Shown here in pieces: positions 54,845 through 63,897 of a DNA stretch of 64,000 nucleotides (positions are counted from its first letter, which is position 1; each line of letters begins with the position of its first letter). Under the pieces are notes generated by a model. The model searched no databases and was not told the origin of the DNA. It worked only from the letters and a program-made list of their open reading frames with translations. Source of the stretch: Candidatus Rifleibacteriota bacterium (lineage in GTDB: Bacteria; Muiribacteriota; Ozemobacteria; Ozemobacterales; Ozemobacteraceae); the NCBI GenBank assembly GCA_018818125.1, contig JAHISQ010000114.1, positions 78,343 to 142,342 of the forward strand. Direction: 5' to 3'. The position numbers and the translations under genes were made by a program.

Positions 54845-55910
54845 TTTTATTCTTCAGAGAATCTATGAAACACATGATTGCATTCACTGACTCGAACTCT
54901 TCATCGAAAGCGGGCATGAATGTCAGTGGCGGGCCGGGAAGTTCACCAGCCTTAATCTGAGTAAGGGCTTCCAGAAAACGTTCGCGCAGATTAATCGGAC
55001 AGTCCTGCCGACATACGATCACATCAGAAGGAATTTCGTTCGTTTTCCCAAGCACGATAATCTTGTTAAGAAGACTTTTATCTTTCAGAGAATTCAGAGT
55101 ATTTTCAAGACAAACCCCGGCATCTAACTTCCCTGCCAGAACTGCACGCAAGACATTGTCGTGATTCTTCATAAAGTAGACCGTAGAGTCCTTGTGCGGG
55201 TTTATCCCCAGTTGTAGCAGAAGATACAAGGGGTATATATAGCCGCTGGTCGATTCGCGATCTACAAATCCGATTTTGCAGCCTTTTATGTCTTCAAGTC
55301 CCTGCACCTTGCCTTTTGCCGGAGCAATAAAAACGCCGCGATAGGCGGTCTCAGATCCAAATTTGGCTTTGGCAACAGGCATCAATTTGTCCAGATCTCG
55401 CCTATTCAGGTAGGCTGTCGGCCCAATCCATGCGAAATCGATGTTTCCACGTGCAAGACTGTCGAGAATACTCGCATAATCTTTGCCACTTGAAACGAAG
55501 CGCACTTCTTTCGCGCCGGTTTTCTTCTGCAGGAGTCGCAAAAGCGGAACAGCCTGCGCCATCATTTCTTTGAGGCTTCTATAGGGAATCCGTCCCAGAC
55601 GGATACTCTTCTCTTCCAGTTTAATTGGCGCACCCGGTGCAAGTTGCGGGGGGCGTTGCTCAACGACAGGTTGCTCCTCGCTTACGTAGTCAGATCCATC
55701 TTCTTCATAATCTACGGGGTATTCCTCGCCTGAATAATCCGTGTAATAATTTTCGCCGGCGGCGTCATCATCATAATCACTCAGAAAGGGTTCGTTGTCT
55801 GAGTCATTCGGAAAATCAACGTTGTCCTGAGACTGGCACATCACCGGAAACAAAAAAACGTTGAGACATAAGGCGACAAGAGTTAGAAAGACCCTGGCTT
55901 TAATATTCAA
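54834..55910 (-). CDS. PhnD-like periplasmic binding protein with acidic N-terminal linker
   Basis: 358 residues. Signal peptide MNIKARVFLTLVALCLNVFLF, then about 65 residues dominated by Asp, Glu and Tyr (VDYEEDGSDYVSEEQPVV), then a phosphate/phosphonate-type binding domain: GRIPYRSLKEMMAQAVPLLRLL, DFAWIGPTAYLNR, FVDRESTSGYIYPLYLL and KLDAGVCLENTL. Related proteins bind phosphonates, phosphite or phosphate esters. No ATPase or permease is adjacent, so it may be a sensory or orphan component. The acidic linker could keep the domain away from the membrane. Confidence 0.82.
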   Translation of the reverse strand: MNIKARVFLTLVALCLNVFLFPVMCQSQDNVDFPNDSDNEPFLSDYDDDAAGENYYTDYSGEEYPVDYEEDGSDYVSEEQPVVEQRPPQLAPGAPIKLEEKSIRLGRIPYRSLKEMMAQAVPLLRLLQKKTGAKEVRFVSSGKDYASILDSLARGNIDFAWIGPTAYLNRRDLDKLMPVAKAKFGSETAYRGVFIAPAKGKVQGLEDIKGCKIGFVDRESTSGYIYPLYLLLQLGINPHKDSTVYFMKNHDNVLRAVLAGKLDAGVCLENTLNSLKDKSLLNKIIVLGKTNEIPSDVIVCRQDCPINLRERFLEALTQIKAGELPGPPLTFMPAFDEEFESVNAIMCFIDSLKNKTKK

Positions 55911-55983
55911 ATTCGAGGACCTCCTGAGATAATTCTTATCCTAGGCCAAGGAGGTGGGTCTGGTCAAGGCCTTGATTTTATCA

Positions 55984-56017
55984 AATTTGCACAATTTACA
56001 CGCAAATTGGGTATAAT
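55984..56017 (+). promoter_or_regulatory. Promoter with inverted repeat before the cNMP-PilT gene
   Basis: TATAAT at 56012-56017; TTGCAC (55987-55992) is a possible -35 with a long 19-base spacer. AATTTGC (55984-55990) and GCAAATT (56002-56008) form an inverted repeat that covers the -35 region: an operator candidate. Confidence 0.45.
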
Positions 56018-56073
56018 GCATTATGAAAAATTGAGCGACGCGCGCGCGAGCATACTGCGGCCAGGGGGATTTC

Positions 56074-57885
56074 ATGCAAGTTCTAGAGCGGACACCGGAA
56101 GTTTTGAGCGAAGCCAACAAGGCATTCGACACCAACCCTTTTTTCGAACCACTGACTGACGCACAGCGCGACCAGGTTATCGGCAAGGCTGGAACTATCG
56201 AAGCCTATACAGATAGCGAATTTATTCTAAAAACAGGTGATCCTGCTGATTTTCTGTTTGTGGTTATTTCCGGGCAGGTTGCTGTCGTTGTCGGTGAAGG
56301 CGAAGAACAGATAGAGCTTACCTGCCTCGAACGCTCGCAGATGGTCGGCGAAATGGCAGTAATTCTCGACGAAAAACGCACAGCCTCTTGTGTTGCGCGT
56401 GGCGACACAGTAATTCTCAAGCTGGCGCGCGAAGTTTTTCGCAAGGTGATGACAGCTGTTCCTGAAGCAGGAATGTCAATGCTGCGCATGCTCGCTGAAC
56501 GGCTTAAAAAGACATCGCGGCCACCGATACACCGTGATTTTAGAGGCGATGCGCCGATTCCGCCGGTTGAGGTTCTGCGACTAATTCCGATGGCATTTAT
56601 GCAGAGACATCGTGTAGTTCCTGTGCGCAAACAGGAAAACAATCTACGACTAGGTTATTGCGACCGCATGGATGAAAGTCTGCTCACTTTGGTAAGCCAG
56701 TTGCTGCCAAGTATGAAAATAGATCCGGTTTCGATAGAGGCTGCCTACTTCGAAAAAATCATGCAGAACTACGCCGGTGACGCCGCGGCTGAAACAACAA
56801 CGGGCAGCTCAGGCACTTATCACATCGACGACCTGCTAAGCCGGCTTGTCGCTGAAGGGGGATCAGACCTTCATCTTTCGGCCGGACAAGTCCCGAGATG
56901 GCGCATTGATGGGCGAATTCTGCCGATTGCCGGACTTCTCAAGCTTGCCCCAAACGAAGTATTCAAGATGATTGCACCAATTATGCGCCCCGAATCGGTC
57001 GAAAAGTTCAACAAAACCGGTGACGAAGATTTTGCTTATGCGATGGACAAGCACTCACGCTTCCGCATAAACATTCTGCGGGATCAACAGGGAGCCAGCG
57101 CGGTTTTTCGCCATATTCCGAATACGATATTTTCACTTGAAGAGCTCGGAATGCCAGATGTGCTGCGGCGCTGGGCGGAATCACCGAAGGGTCTTGTCCT
57201 GGTTACAGGCCCGACCGGCAGCGGTAAGAGTACAACCCTGGCAGCTATGCTTGATCACATCAACCGCAACCATGAGTCACACATTCTGACTATCGAAGAC
57301 CCGATCGAGTTCGTTCATCAGAGCCGAAAATCGTTGGTAAATCAGCGCGAAGTAGGCGTTCACACAGAGTCGTTTTCTCGAGCGCTGCGCGCCGCATTGC
57401 GTGAAGACCCCGACGTTGTTCTCGTTGGCGAAATGCGCGATCTCGAAACTATTTCAATGGCCCTGGAAACTGCAAATACCGGGCATCTGGTTATGGCAAC
57501 TCTGCACACCTCGACAGCAATAAGCACGATAAACCGCATTGTCGATCAGTTTCCGGCAGATGCACAGGAACAGATAAGAACCGGCCTGGCTGACAATCTG
57601 CTTGGCGTATGCTGTCAGACTCTTTGCCGCAAAATCGGCGGTGGGCGCGTTCCAGCTCTGGAAATTCTGGTCATGGACTACGCGATGAGCAACATGATTC
57701 GCGAAGGCCGAACCCACATGCTGCTGACAGCTATGACCACCGGGCAGAGCCGTGGCAATCGCCTGCTTAACGACGATCTGCTCAAACTGGTCAATTCAGG
57801 CAAAATCACCAAAGAAGAAGCTCTCGGCAACGCCGTCGACTACAACGACATGTCGCGCCGCCTCGGCCTGACAAAAGAGAAATGA
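56074..57885 (+). CDS. Cyclic-nucleotide-binding/PilT-type retraction ATPase fusion
   Basis: 603 residues. Residues 20-140 form a cNMP-binding domain (FILKTGDPADFLFVVISGQVAVVVGEGEEQIEL, MVGEMAVILDEKRTASCVA). A GspE/MshE-N-like segment follows (LRLIPMAFMQRHRVVPVRKQ, about 165-235). From about 245 to the end is a full PilT ATPase: Walker A GPTGSGKST (379-387), Asp box LTIEDPIEF, Walker B VVLVGEMRD, His box HLVMATLHT, and a C-terminal helical tail. PilT disassembles type IV pili and drives twitching. A cNMP domain would let a cyclic nucleotide gate retraction. GGGGG precedes the ATG. PilB, pilin and PilC are not in the window. Confidence 0.9.
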   Translation: MQVLERTPEVLSEANKAFDTNPFFEPLTDAQRDQVIGKAGTIEAYTDSEFILKTGDPADFLFVVISGQVAVVVGEGEEQIELTCLERSQMVGEMAVILDEKRTASCVARGDTVILKLAREVFRKVMTAVPEAGMSMLRMLAERLKKTSRPPIHRDFRGDAPIPPVEVLRLIPMAFMQRHRVVPVRKQENNLRLGYCDRMDESLLTLVSQLLPSMKIDPVSIEAAYFEKIMQNYAGDAAAETTTGSSGTYHIDDLLSRLVAEGGSDLHLSAGQVPRWRIDGRILPIAGLLKLAPNEVFKMIAPIMRPESVEKFNKTGDEDFAYAMDKHSRFRINILRDQQGASAVFRHIPNTIFSLEELGMPDVLRRWAESPKGLVLVTGPTGSGKSTTLAAMLDHINRNHESHILTIEDPIEFVHQSRKSLVNQREVGVHTESFSRALRAALREDPDVVLVGEMRDLETISMALETANTGHLVMATLHTSTAISTINRIVDQFPADAQEQIRTGLADNLLGVCCQTLCRKIGGGRVPALEILVMDYAMSNMIREGRTHMLLTAMTTGQSRGNRLLNDDLLKLVNSGKITKEEALGNAVDYNDMSRRLGLTKEK

Positions 57886-57933
57886 TTCAGCAATAGCCAG
57901 AATGTGCCTCAAACAATTGATTGAGAACGGGTC

Positions 57934-58890
57934 CTATTTCGGCAGACGTATTTCGAAAGCGGCACCACCCATTGGTGACTGACTAATTTTAACGCTGCCA
58001 TTATGCACCTTAGCACAAACATCTAACGATATAAGTCCCAGACCATGACCATCACTTTTGGTAGTAAAAAGCGGTTGCATGACAGTCTCCCTCATGTCTT
58101 CCGGGATGCCTGGACCATCATCGCAAACTTCAATAACAAGCTCAGAACTGTCTATAAAAAGCTTAACCATGATTTTCCCATGGTGGTCGGTAGCATCGCC
58201 TGCGTTAATTATAAGGTTCAGCAACATCTGGCTGAACAGAATTTTTCGGCCTGTAAAAATCAGGGATTCTGGACCACTGTAATCGACAATACATTTACGA
58301 ACTTTATTATGCAAAGCAGCTATGCCAATAGATTCCCTGGCAAGAGCAGCCAGATCAAAAGCCTCGACGCTGTCTGACATGTGGTGACCGGAAACTTTAC
58401 CCAGTGAACCAGCAAGCTGTTTAAGGTTTTCGTTAGCCTTCCGCAGTATGACGAGGTGATCTTCAAGCGGCGCCTGTTGAGAATTGAGACCATCGACAAC
58501 GAATTCAACGCCCATCATTACATTATTAATATCATGAGCTATCGACGAAGCGAAAAGACCTGCCATTGAGTGTTCATAAGCCACAACAATTTTATTGCGG
58601 TAGTCATGAATTGTATGTTCACGCTGTTGAATGCGCCTTAATAGCCATGTCGACAACAAATAAAGGCCGACTGCCGACACAAAAATAAAGGCATAGCCTT
58701 TGTAGCGCTCAATAAATTCAAGTTGCCCAATGCTTTTCGCCAAACTTGAAGCGAATCTTCCAGAAAAGAAAATATATAAAGCACCCAGAACAAGGTATGT
58801 CAAGGCCAGGACAGCAGGCAATCTGAACAGTTTCAGCGGTGAAGGCTCACTACTGTTAGCCCACTGGCGAAGCAATTCAGGTTTTAACAT
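57934..58890 (-). CDS. Membrane-bound sensor histidine kinase
   Basis: 318 residues. Two N-terminal membrane spans (PAVLALTYLVLGALYIFF, about 25-42; YAFIFVSAVGLYLLSTWLL, about 66-84) with a short loop between, then HisKA His119 (FASSIAHDINNVMMGVEF), N-box LNLIINAGDATDHHG, DDGPGIPED and GHGLGLISLDV. The external loop is only about 20 residues, so sensing is probably within the membrane or by a partner. Convergent with the PilT-type gene; no cognate regulator is adjacent. Confidence 0.9.
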   Translation of the reverse strand: MLKPELLRQWANSSEPSPLKLFRLPAVLALTYLVLGALYIFFSGRFASSLAKSIGQLEFIERYKGYAFIFVSAVGLYLLSTWLLRRIQQREHTIHDYRNKIVVAYEHSMAGLFASSIAHDINNVMMGVEFVVDGLNSQQAPLEDHLVILRKANENLKQLAGSLGKVSGHHMSDSVEAFDLAALARESIGIAALHNKVRKCIVDYSGPESLIFTGRKILFSQMLLNLIINAGDATDHHGKIMVKLFIDSSELVIEVCDDGPGIPEDMRETVMQPLFTTKSDGHGLGLISLDVCAKVHNGSVKISQSPMGGAAFEIRLPK

Positions 58891-59613
58891 AGAAAGCCAT
58901 CACGATGTACGCCCTTTTGTCGCGAACAGATTAACTACTTCACCGGGTCAAATTTCTGATTATCCAAAGTCATATACAGATAACCGCCGCTGGTGTAAAT
59001 ACATACCAGAAATTGTATGGTTCTGGTATGAAAAAGGAATCAAAGATATCTCTCCATTATTTGTCCATAAACGGCAGTTCTCACCATCAATAGCCGCCGT
59101 ACCAAGGCCTGGATCACATAAACTTCATTATTGTTGTGTTTACGCATATTATATTACAAACATGAAAAGAATACACAAAAATCTTCATCATAAAAAAACT
59201 CTTGGGCGGCGACTGGCGACAACCAAAATTTCACAGATCAAAGATCGCAAAGTCTGTAATAGAAAAAGACAAAGGCTATTCTTTTATACATGTTGATCAC
59301 TCAACCATGGATTCAATAAAATATTTCTGCTTTTATATTGGTATTTCCATGGGTCTGGCATTTCTTTTACTCTTTGCAGCATATTGGAAAAAATTCTGAA
59401 CTTTCTGATCAGATCCTGAGCTTAATAGCACCCACAAAGGCGTGTCGTTTTCTGAGCAAGCAGCATCGTAAAAGCCGCAACACCAAACTCTAATCTTTTT
59501 TGCCCCGCCGGCCTTAGGCGACACAGTGGCAAGCTATCTCTTTAGAATATTATCAATTGCCAATTGGGGTGATTTCTTCAAAGTTTCTCAGCAGCGAAAT
59601 TCTGCATAAATAA
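58891..59613. other. Intergenic region with no firm gene
   Basis: About 720 bp. A frame at 58730-59296 runs out of the kinase gene in the opposite direction and has no ribosome site. A tiny frame at 59307-59399 is listed separately. Otherwise A+T-rich with no motif I can name. Confidence 0.4.
59307..59399 (+). CDS. Possible 30-residue membrane peptide
   Basis: MDSIKYFCFYIGISMGLAF then LLLFAAYWKKF: one likely membrane span with a basic C-terminus. No clear ribosome site; the call rests on composition alone and may be chance in A+T-rich DNA. Confidence 0.2.
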   Translation: MDSIKYFCFYIGISMGLAFLLLFAAYWKKF

Positions 59614-59648
59614 AAAGAACTCATCTGCAATCTGCAGATGAGTTCTTT
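59614..59648. terminator. Strong hairpin terminator downstream of the 59.7 kb gene
   Basis: Perfect 16-bp stem (59614-59629 with 59633-59648) around ATC. On the - strand it is followed by TTTTA, so it serves the gene at 59672-60163. Confidence 0.8.
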
Positions 59649-59671
59649 GAAAAATCATGAAAGCAGCTTGA

Positions 59672-60163
59672 TCATTTCCATTGAATCTGACTTCCCACAG
59701 CTTCTCCAAGGAGATGAGCATAGCCAACAAGAGTTCCATTTTCTTCCTGAACAGCTACTTGAATCTTATATGTAAAAACATTTTTTCTATTCTTTTTATA
59801 GATTTCTTTCAAAGTATTGATCTCTGCTTTATTGAGCATGATTGTTTTAAAATCCAACTCGTTAGCGTTGGCCTGGAGCCATTTAAAAGGAAGTGGAGAA
59901 TTGGCTTTCTGCTTTTCAGTTGCGTTTATTTTGACAATTTCCACTGTCATTCTTGATATTTTTCGTTCAAAGCCGATTTTTCCACCAAGAATATTTTTGT
60001 TAAAACAAGTTTCATTTTTGATTTCAAATATCCTGAAATCAACGGAGCAATTTAAAAGAAGATTGTCTTTGGCCTGAGCAGAAACATTTGCCTGAGCAAA
60101 GATTACTGTTGGCAACAAAACAGTCGCAATAACAAACAGAAAAAAAAGGTTTTTGGATTTCAT
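59672..60163 (-). CDS. Small exported protein of unknown function
   Basis: 163 residues from the ATG behind GGAG; a longer frame lacks a ribosome site. Signal peptide SKNLFFLFVIATVLLPTVIFAQA. Mature part Lys/Asn-rich (DFRIFEIKNETCFNKNILGGKIGFERKISRMTVEIVKI; EIYKKNRKNVFTYKIQVAVQEENG). Two Cys might form a disulfide. More A+T-rich than the genes to its left, hinting at acquired DNA. No family recognised. Confidence 0.65.
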   Translation of the reverse strand: MKSKNLFFLFVIATVLLPTVIFAQANVSAQAKDNLLLNCSVDFRIFEIKNETCFNKNILGGKIGFERKISRMTVEIVKINATEKQKANSPLPFKWLQANANELDFKTIMLNKAEINTLKEIYKKNRKNVFTYKIQVAVQEENGTLVGYAHLLGEAVGSQIQWK

Positions 60164-60438
60164 AAAGCAAGCTCCATCTGAAAGATTTTGAACTTTATTA
60201 GTCAGGACAAAACTAATTACTTTTATAGCATTTACAATTTTATCATAAAAAAACAAGTCCGGATAACGAAATTAAACGGCTATCTGTAGCGAAGCATTAT
60301 AGCACCTGGGCATATGAGTATTCATATTACGCTGAAAAAATGAAATTATCCCTTTAACCTATTATGAGCATAACCTTAGGGGTAAAGTAACAAATATCTA
60401 CGAGGAAATTATTTAGCAGGTTGTTGCGCGATGTTCAC

Positions 60439-61002
60439 TCATTCTGCAGGTATGTCTGAACGTTTATGATCAATCTGGCCGTCACTACTATTATTCTGTT
60501 CTGCCTCAAAGGCTTTGCCAGCGGTGGCAGAATCGTTTGCGCAAGCCTTTTCCTGACGGAGAAGCATAAGTATTCTAAATATGCTGTATAGCGAAAAAAT
60601 CAGCAGGAACAGCCAGGAGATGGGATAAACGCTCCAAGCCTGTATTATTTCGGGTTTGGTGCGACGATCGAAATAGATATTGCTATACATAAGCGCCTGA
60701 AGACCAAGAATACTGAGAAATGCCACAATCATTGCGCTGCTTGCGCTGGCTTTAAGCCTGGTCATACAGGTCAAAGTGAAGATTAAAACCGTTGCAAAAG
60801 CCTGAAAGAACAACGCCTGAATCATTACTGCGGTGAAAGGGAAAATCCCGCCCATGTCATAATCTATGCTGCCATCGGGGAGCACAACAAGATCCTCGCG
60901 CATGCCCATATAACAATAGGGCGCATGCAAAGAGAGCAGTATAAACAGCGTGATATATATAAATAACCGGATCAAAGATGGGCGCTCATACGCTTTACTC
61001 AT
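60439..61002 (-). CDS. Small polytopic membrane protein of unknown function
   Basis: 187 residues. Four likely spans (LIRLFIYITLFILLSLHAPYC; FTAVMIQALFFQAFATVLIFTL; SSAMIVAFLSILGLQALMY; SVYPISWLFLLIFSLYSIFRIL) with a short cytoplasmic tail rich in Glu, Asn and Lys. A loop between spans 1 and 2 carries MREDLVVLPDGSIDYDMGG. No motif known to me. No operon partner. Confidence 0.65.
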   Translation of the reverse strand: MSKAYERPSLIRLFIYITLFILLSLHAPYCYMGMREDLVVLPDGSIDYDMGGIFPFTAVMIQALFFQAFATVLIFTLTCMTRLKASASSAMIVAFLSILGLQALMYSNIYFDRRTKPEIIQAWSVYPISWLFLLIFSLYSIFRILMLLRQEKACANDSATAGKAFEAEQNNSSDGQIDHKRSDIPAE

Positions 61003-61463
61003 AAAAACTCCTGACGCTTCTACAAAATCTCAGTTTAAAAAAACCTGAAAAGTATGAACTATTATGATCTCGTTTGTCATTTCCATCACTTGACATAACC
61101 GTGGAGGGTGCAGCGAGTCTACACCTGCACCGGTCAAATCGCCGTCGGCTTCGTAGTGGCATTCAGAATTCGGCTTGTGAATAGAATTCTTCAGGTATCC
61201 TCCCTTAACCAGAATCCCTTCGCTTCCTGAAATGCTTTCGTCATAACTGGTGATCATTTTCTCGTTATGGCACCTTAGGTTTCTGCCGCGCCGGCAGATA
61301 CAGGTCACAACCGGCTTACACTTTCCAATAGTTCTTGCATGTAATTTCGCCTCAAATGATCTATTTAACTTACTCAGAATATCACATTTTTAACAGTTAC
61401 GATGGCAGCTCAGACGGACTATTCATATGTGCCTGCAAACCCGACAAATGACGTCTTCTGATC
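61003..61463. other. Intergenic region with no firm gene
   Basis: About 460 bp. A 92-codon frame on the - strand (61030-61308) has no ribosome site and an odd Cys/His-rich composition; it may be a relic. Nothing else is supported. Confidence 0.35.
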
Positions 61464-61721
61464 ATGATTTACTCGCCATTCTTAATGGTTTGTACAAAAT
61501 GCAATCTGTTTAAACAATTCATCAGCGCAGATTTGGAAATAGCCACTGACAAAACGGTTGATCGAGTCGGTTGCATTTTATGCTCTGAAAATGTAAAATT
61601 TTGTTATAGAGAACTATTGGCAGAGAGGATTGAGGTGTATGCGGCGAGAACTCCGACCTGGAGATATTTCACCGTCTGCGTGCCTCGCCGAAATAGTGAT
61701 TTCAGAGGAGTAACACCATGA
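61464..61721 (+). CDS. Possible small zinc-ribbon-like protein
   Basis: 85 codons. Two CxxC pairs (VCTKCN, GCILCS) about 27 residues apart could bind zinc. Its stop overlaps the start of the next gene (ATGA), a layout typical of real coupled genes, but the start has no ribosome site and the C-terminal third is unremarkable. Could equally be chance. Confidence 0.25.
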   Translation: MIYSPFLMVCTKCNLFKQFISADLEIATDKTVDRVGCILCSENVKFCYRELLAERIEVYAARTPTWRYFTVCVPRRNSDFRGVTP

Positions 61722-62389
61722 ATACAAGGTTTTTTGTGACGGTCTGGTTTTGTCTGCTGGTTTGTGCTTTTGCCAACGCCAGCCCTGGCGACTCACTTCT
61801 CGGCAACTGGGTTTATCAGAGCCCGCAAGGCAATCTGACGCTTCAATTCACCTCTGCTAGTCAGCTTACTTTTAACGGCGACCCCGCTTATTATCAAGTT
61901 CAGGGGAACAATCTCATTGTCTCTGCCGATGGTGAAACCCTGTATTATCCTTATTCTCTGCAGAACAACCAGCTGCTGATAACATTTCCAGATGGTACAC
62001 AGGTTCCATTCGTAAAGGGTTCAGGTTCTACTGCAGCTGGCACTGCGCCAGCTGCCGGTGGTCAGGTATTTCAGGAGCTGGTTGGGCGCTGGAAAGACAT
62101 CAGATCGAGTGGCAATACTATCATTGAGCTTTTTGCGAACGGGCAATTCTCTTACTACAGTGATTACACCGCCAGCAACAGCAACGCCGGCGAGACTAAC
62201 TGGGGTTACGGCAATTCGTCTGGCACCAAAGGGACATGGCAGGCTCGCGGCACAGCGCAACAGGGTGTTATTTACTACCAGGCCGAAGACGGCAGTCAGG
62301 ACACCCTCGACTACCGCATGCACGTCGAGAAAGGCCAGATTTACTGGAGTGAATGTTTCTTCGACGGTCAGCTATATCAGAAACAGTAA
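61718..62389 (+). CDS. Exported protein with two lipocalin-like repeats
   Basis: 223 residues, GAGGAG about 7 bases before the ATG. Signal peptide ends AFANAS. The mature part has two similar beta units: LLGNWVYQSPQGNLTLQFTSASQLTFNG...YYQVQGNNLIV and LVGRWKDIRSSGNTIIELFANGQFSYY...GTWQARGTAQQGVIYYQ, each opening with G-[NR]-W as lipocalin-like stress-domain proteins do. A Thr/Ala/Gly linker joins them. Ligand unknown; likely envelope or secreted. Confidence 0.75.
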   Translation: MNTRFFVTVWFCLLVCAFANASPGDSLLGNWVYQSPQGNLTLQFTSASQLTFNGDPAYYQVQGNNLIVSADGETLYYPYSLQNNQLLITFPDGTQVPFVKGSGSTAAGTAPAAGGQVFQELVGRWKDIRSSGNTIIELFANGQFSYYSDYTASNSNAGETNWGYGNSSGTKGTWQARGTAQQGVIYYQAEDGSQDTLDYRMHVEKGQIYWSECFFDGQLYQKQ

Positions 62390-62428
62390 TCTTAAGTCCA
62401 TAAATCCTCCCTGAAATAGCGATGGGAA

Positions 62429-62502
62429 ATTGAAAAACCTTCCGGAATGTGATTTAGTAAAGGTTGCAAGGCCATAACTTCATCACCCGAAAGGTTTTCA
62501 AT
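62429..62502 (+). promoter_or_regulatory. Inverted repeat around the transposase start
   Basis: ATTGAAAAACCTTCCGG (62429-62445) pairs imperfectly with CCGAAAGGTTTTCAAT (62487-62502). The right arm includes the transposase ribosome site and ATG, so transcripts that read in from outside could hide the start codon. Confidence 0.5.
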
Positions 62503-63802
62503 GAATAATATATCATCTCCGCTGCTTCCTTTCAAGCTTGGTTTAACTGACGATAAAATTACCGCCAATGCCGGGCTCGCATTATTTGGTGAGTTTCTAC
62601 ATTCTCAGCGATTTTCTAAGGTCATTGACGACTATGTAAAAGGATTTAAGAGCAACCACAGCTATAAACCCTCAGAATTCGTTGTTCCGCTGCTGTTAAT
62701 GTTGCATGGCGGTGGCAGATACATCGAAGATGTTCGTGAAATTGCCAGCGACGAGGCCCTCCTGCAACTTTTGCAAATCACTGCTGTTCCCAGCAGTAGC
62801 GCCATTGGCGACTGGCTTCGCTTTATTGGTGATGCCAAGGGTGGCTTATCAGGTTTTTCCAGATACAACCAGAGCTTGCTTAAAAGAGGACTAAAGAATA
62901 CTGGTTCAAAAGAATTCACTCTTGATATCGATGCTACGCAAATCATTGGCTGGAAGGCTGACGCGGAATTTACCTACAAAGGCGAGAAGGGTTACATGCC
63001 AATTGTTGGTCATATTGCTGAAACAGGCATGGTTATTCATGACGAATTCCGCGATGGTAATGTCAGTCCCGGCACAAGAAATCTACAATTCATAAAACAA
63101 TGTTGCGCAAAAATGCCCAGGGGAAAACGGATAAAGCGTTTCCGGGCTGATGGTGCCACCTACCAGTCCGCGGTTTTTAACTGGTGTGAGAATAATGGCA
63201 TAAAATTCGCTATTGGTGGTCGCATGGATGTTTCAGTCAAAACTATCATCAGCGAACTTGATGAAAGTTGTTGGCAGAAATACCAGGAGACTTCAAGCAT
63301 TATTCGCATAACACATTGTATGAATCATACAGACAAGGCTTTCGATTTAATTATCATTCGGCGCCCGTGGCAACCTGATCTGCTTGATCCGCATGCTGAC
63401 GACAGCAAAAGATATGTGCTTGTCGCCACAAACATCAAAGGGAAGCCTGAATCGATAGTTCGCTGGTATAACCGGCGCGGTGAGGCGAGTGAGAATCGCA
63501 TAAAGGAACTTAAAATAGGCTTTGGCATGGAATACATGCCTTGCGGTACAACCAAGGCTAACGCTGTTTATTTCAAAATCGGTGTTCTGGCCTATAACCT
63601 TTTCAAACTTTTTAAAATGGCAGCAATGCCAGCTGAATGGGCTAAGCACACAGTTCAGACTATCAGATGGAAGTTTTACCAGGCAGCAGGCAAGCTGGCA
63701 ATGCACGCAGGGCAACTATGGTTCAAGGTAAGAAGAAGCTGCTTTAATATTTTCGAGGAGGTGAGAGCTCGAATCAGAGAGTTCGCAATGACGACTGCCT
63801 GA
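62501..63802 (+). mobile_element. IS1380-family transposase
   Basis: 433 residues, intact frame. IS1380 features: FTLDIDATQIIGWKADAEFTYKGEKGYMPIVGH (first Asp), FRADGATYQSAVF (second Asp), and WYNRRGEASENRIKELK (Glu). KANAVYFKIGVLAYNLFKLFK near the end is typical too. DDE transposase that moves by cut or copy-paste. The terminal inverted repeats of the element are not obvious in the sequence available; the right end may lie past or near the window edge. AAAGG lies about 10 bases before the ATG. Confidence 0.9.
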
Positions 63803-63845
63803 TCAAAAAAGCAAAAATCAATGAGAAAGGAGAATAAAAGCTTTG

Positions 63846-63897
63846 TTGCGTCTGAAATTCAGTTAAAGCAATAAATAAAGACGTATTTCAGACGCAA
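63846..63897. repeat. Inverted repeat downstream of the transposase
   Basis: TTGCGTCTGAAAT (63846-63858) and ATTTCAGACGCAA (63885-63897) are perfect inverses separated by 26 bases. Could be a terminator-like structure or part of the insertion sequence end; the left flank at 62407-62420 shares only CTGAAAT. Confidence 0.55.

Noticed and set aside
58730..59296. 188-codon + strand frame overlapping the start of the histidine kinase
   Set aside because: No ribosome site, first part antisense to the kinase, basic low-complexity end.
61030..61308. 92-codon - strand frame with several Cys and His
   Set aside because: No ribosome site and no recognisable family; kept only as a possible relic in the gap entry.
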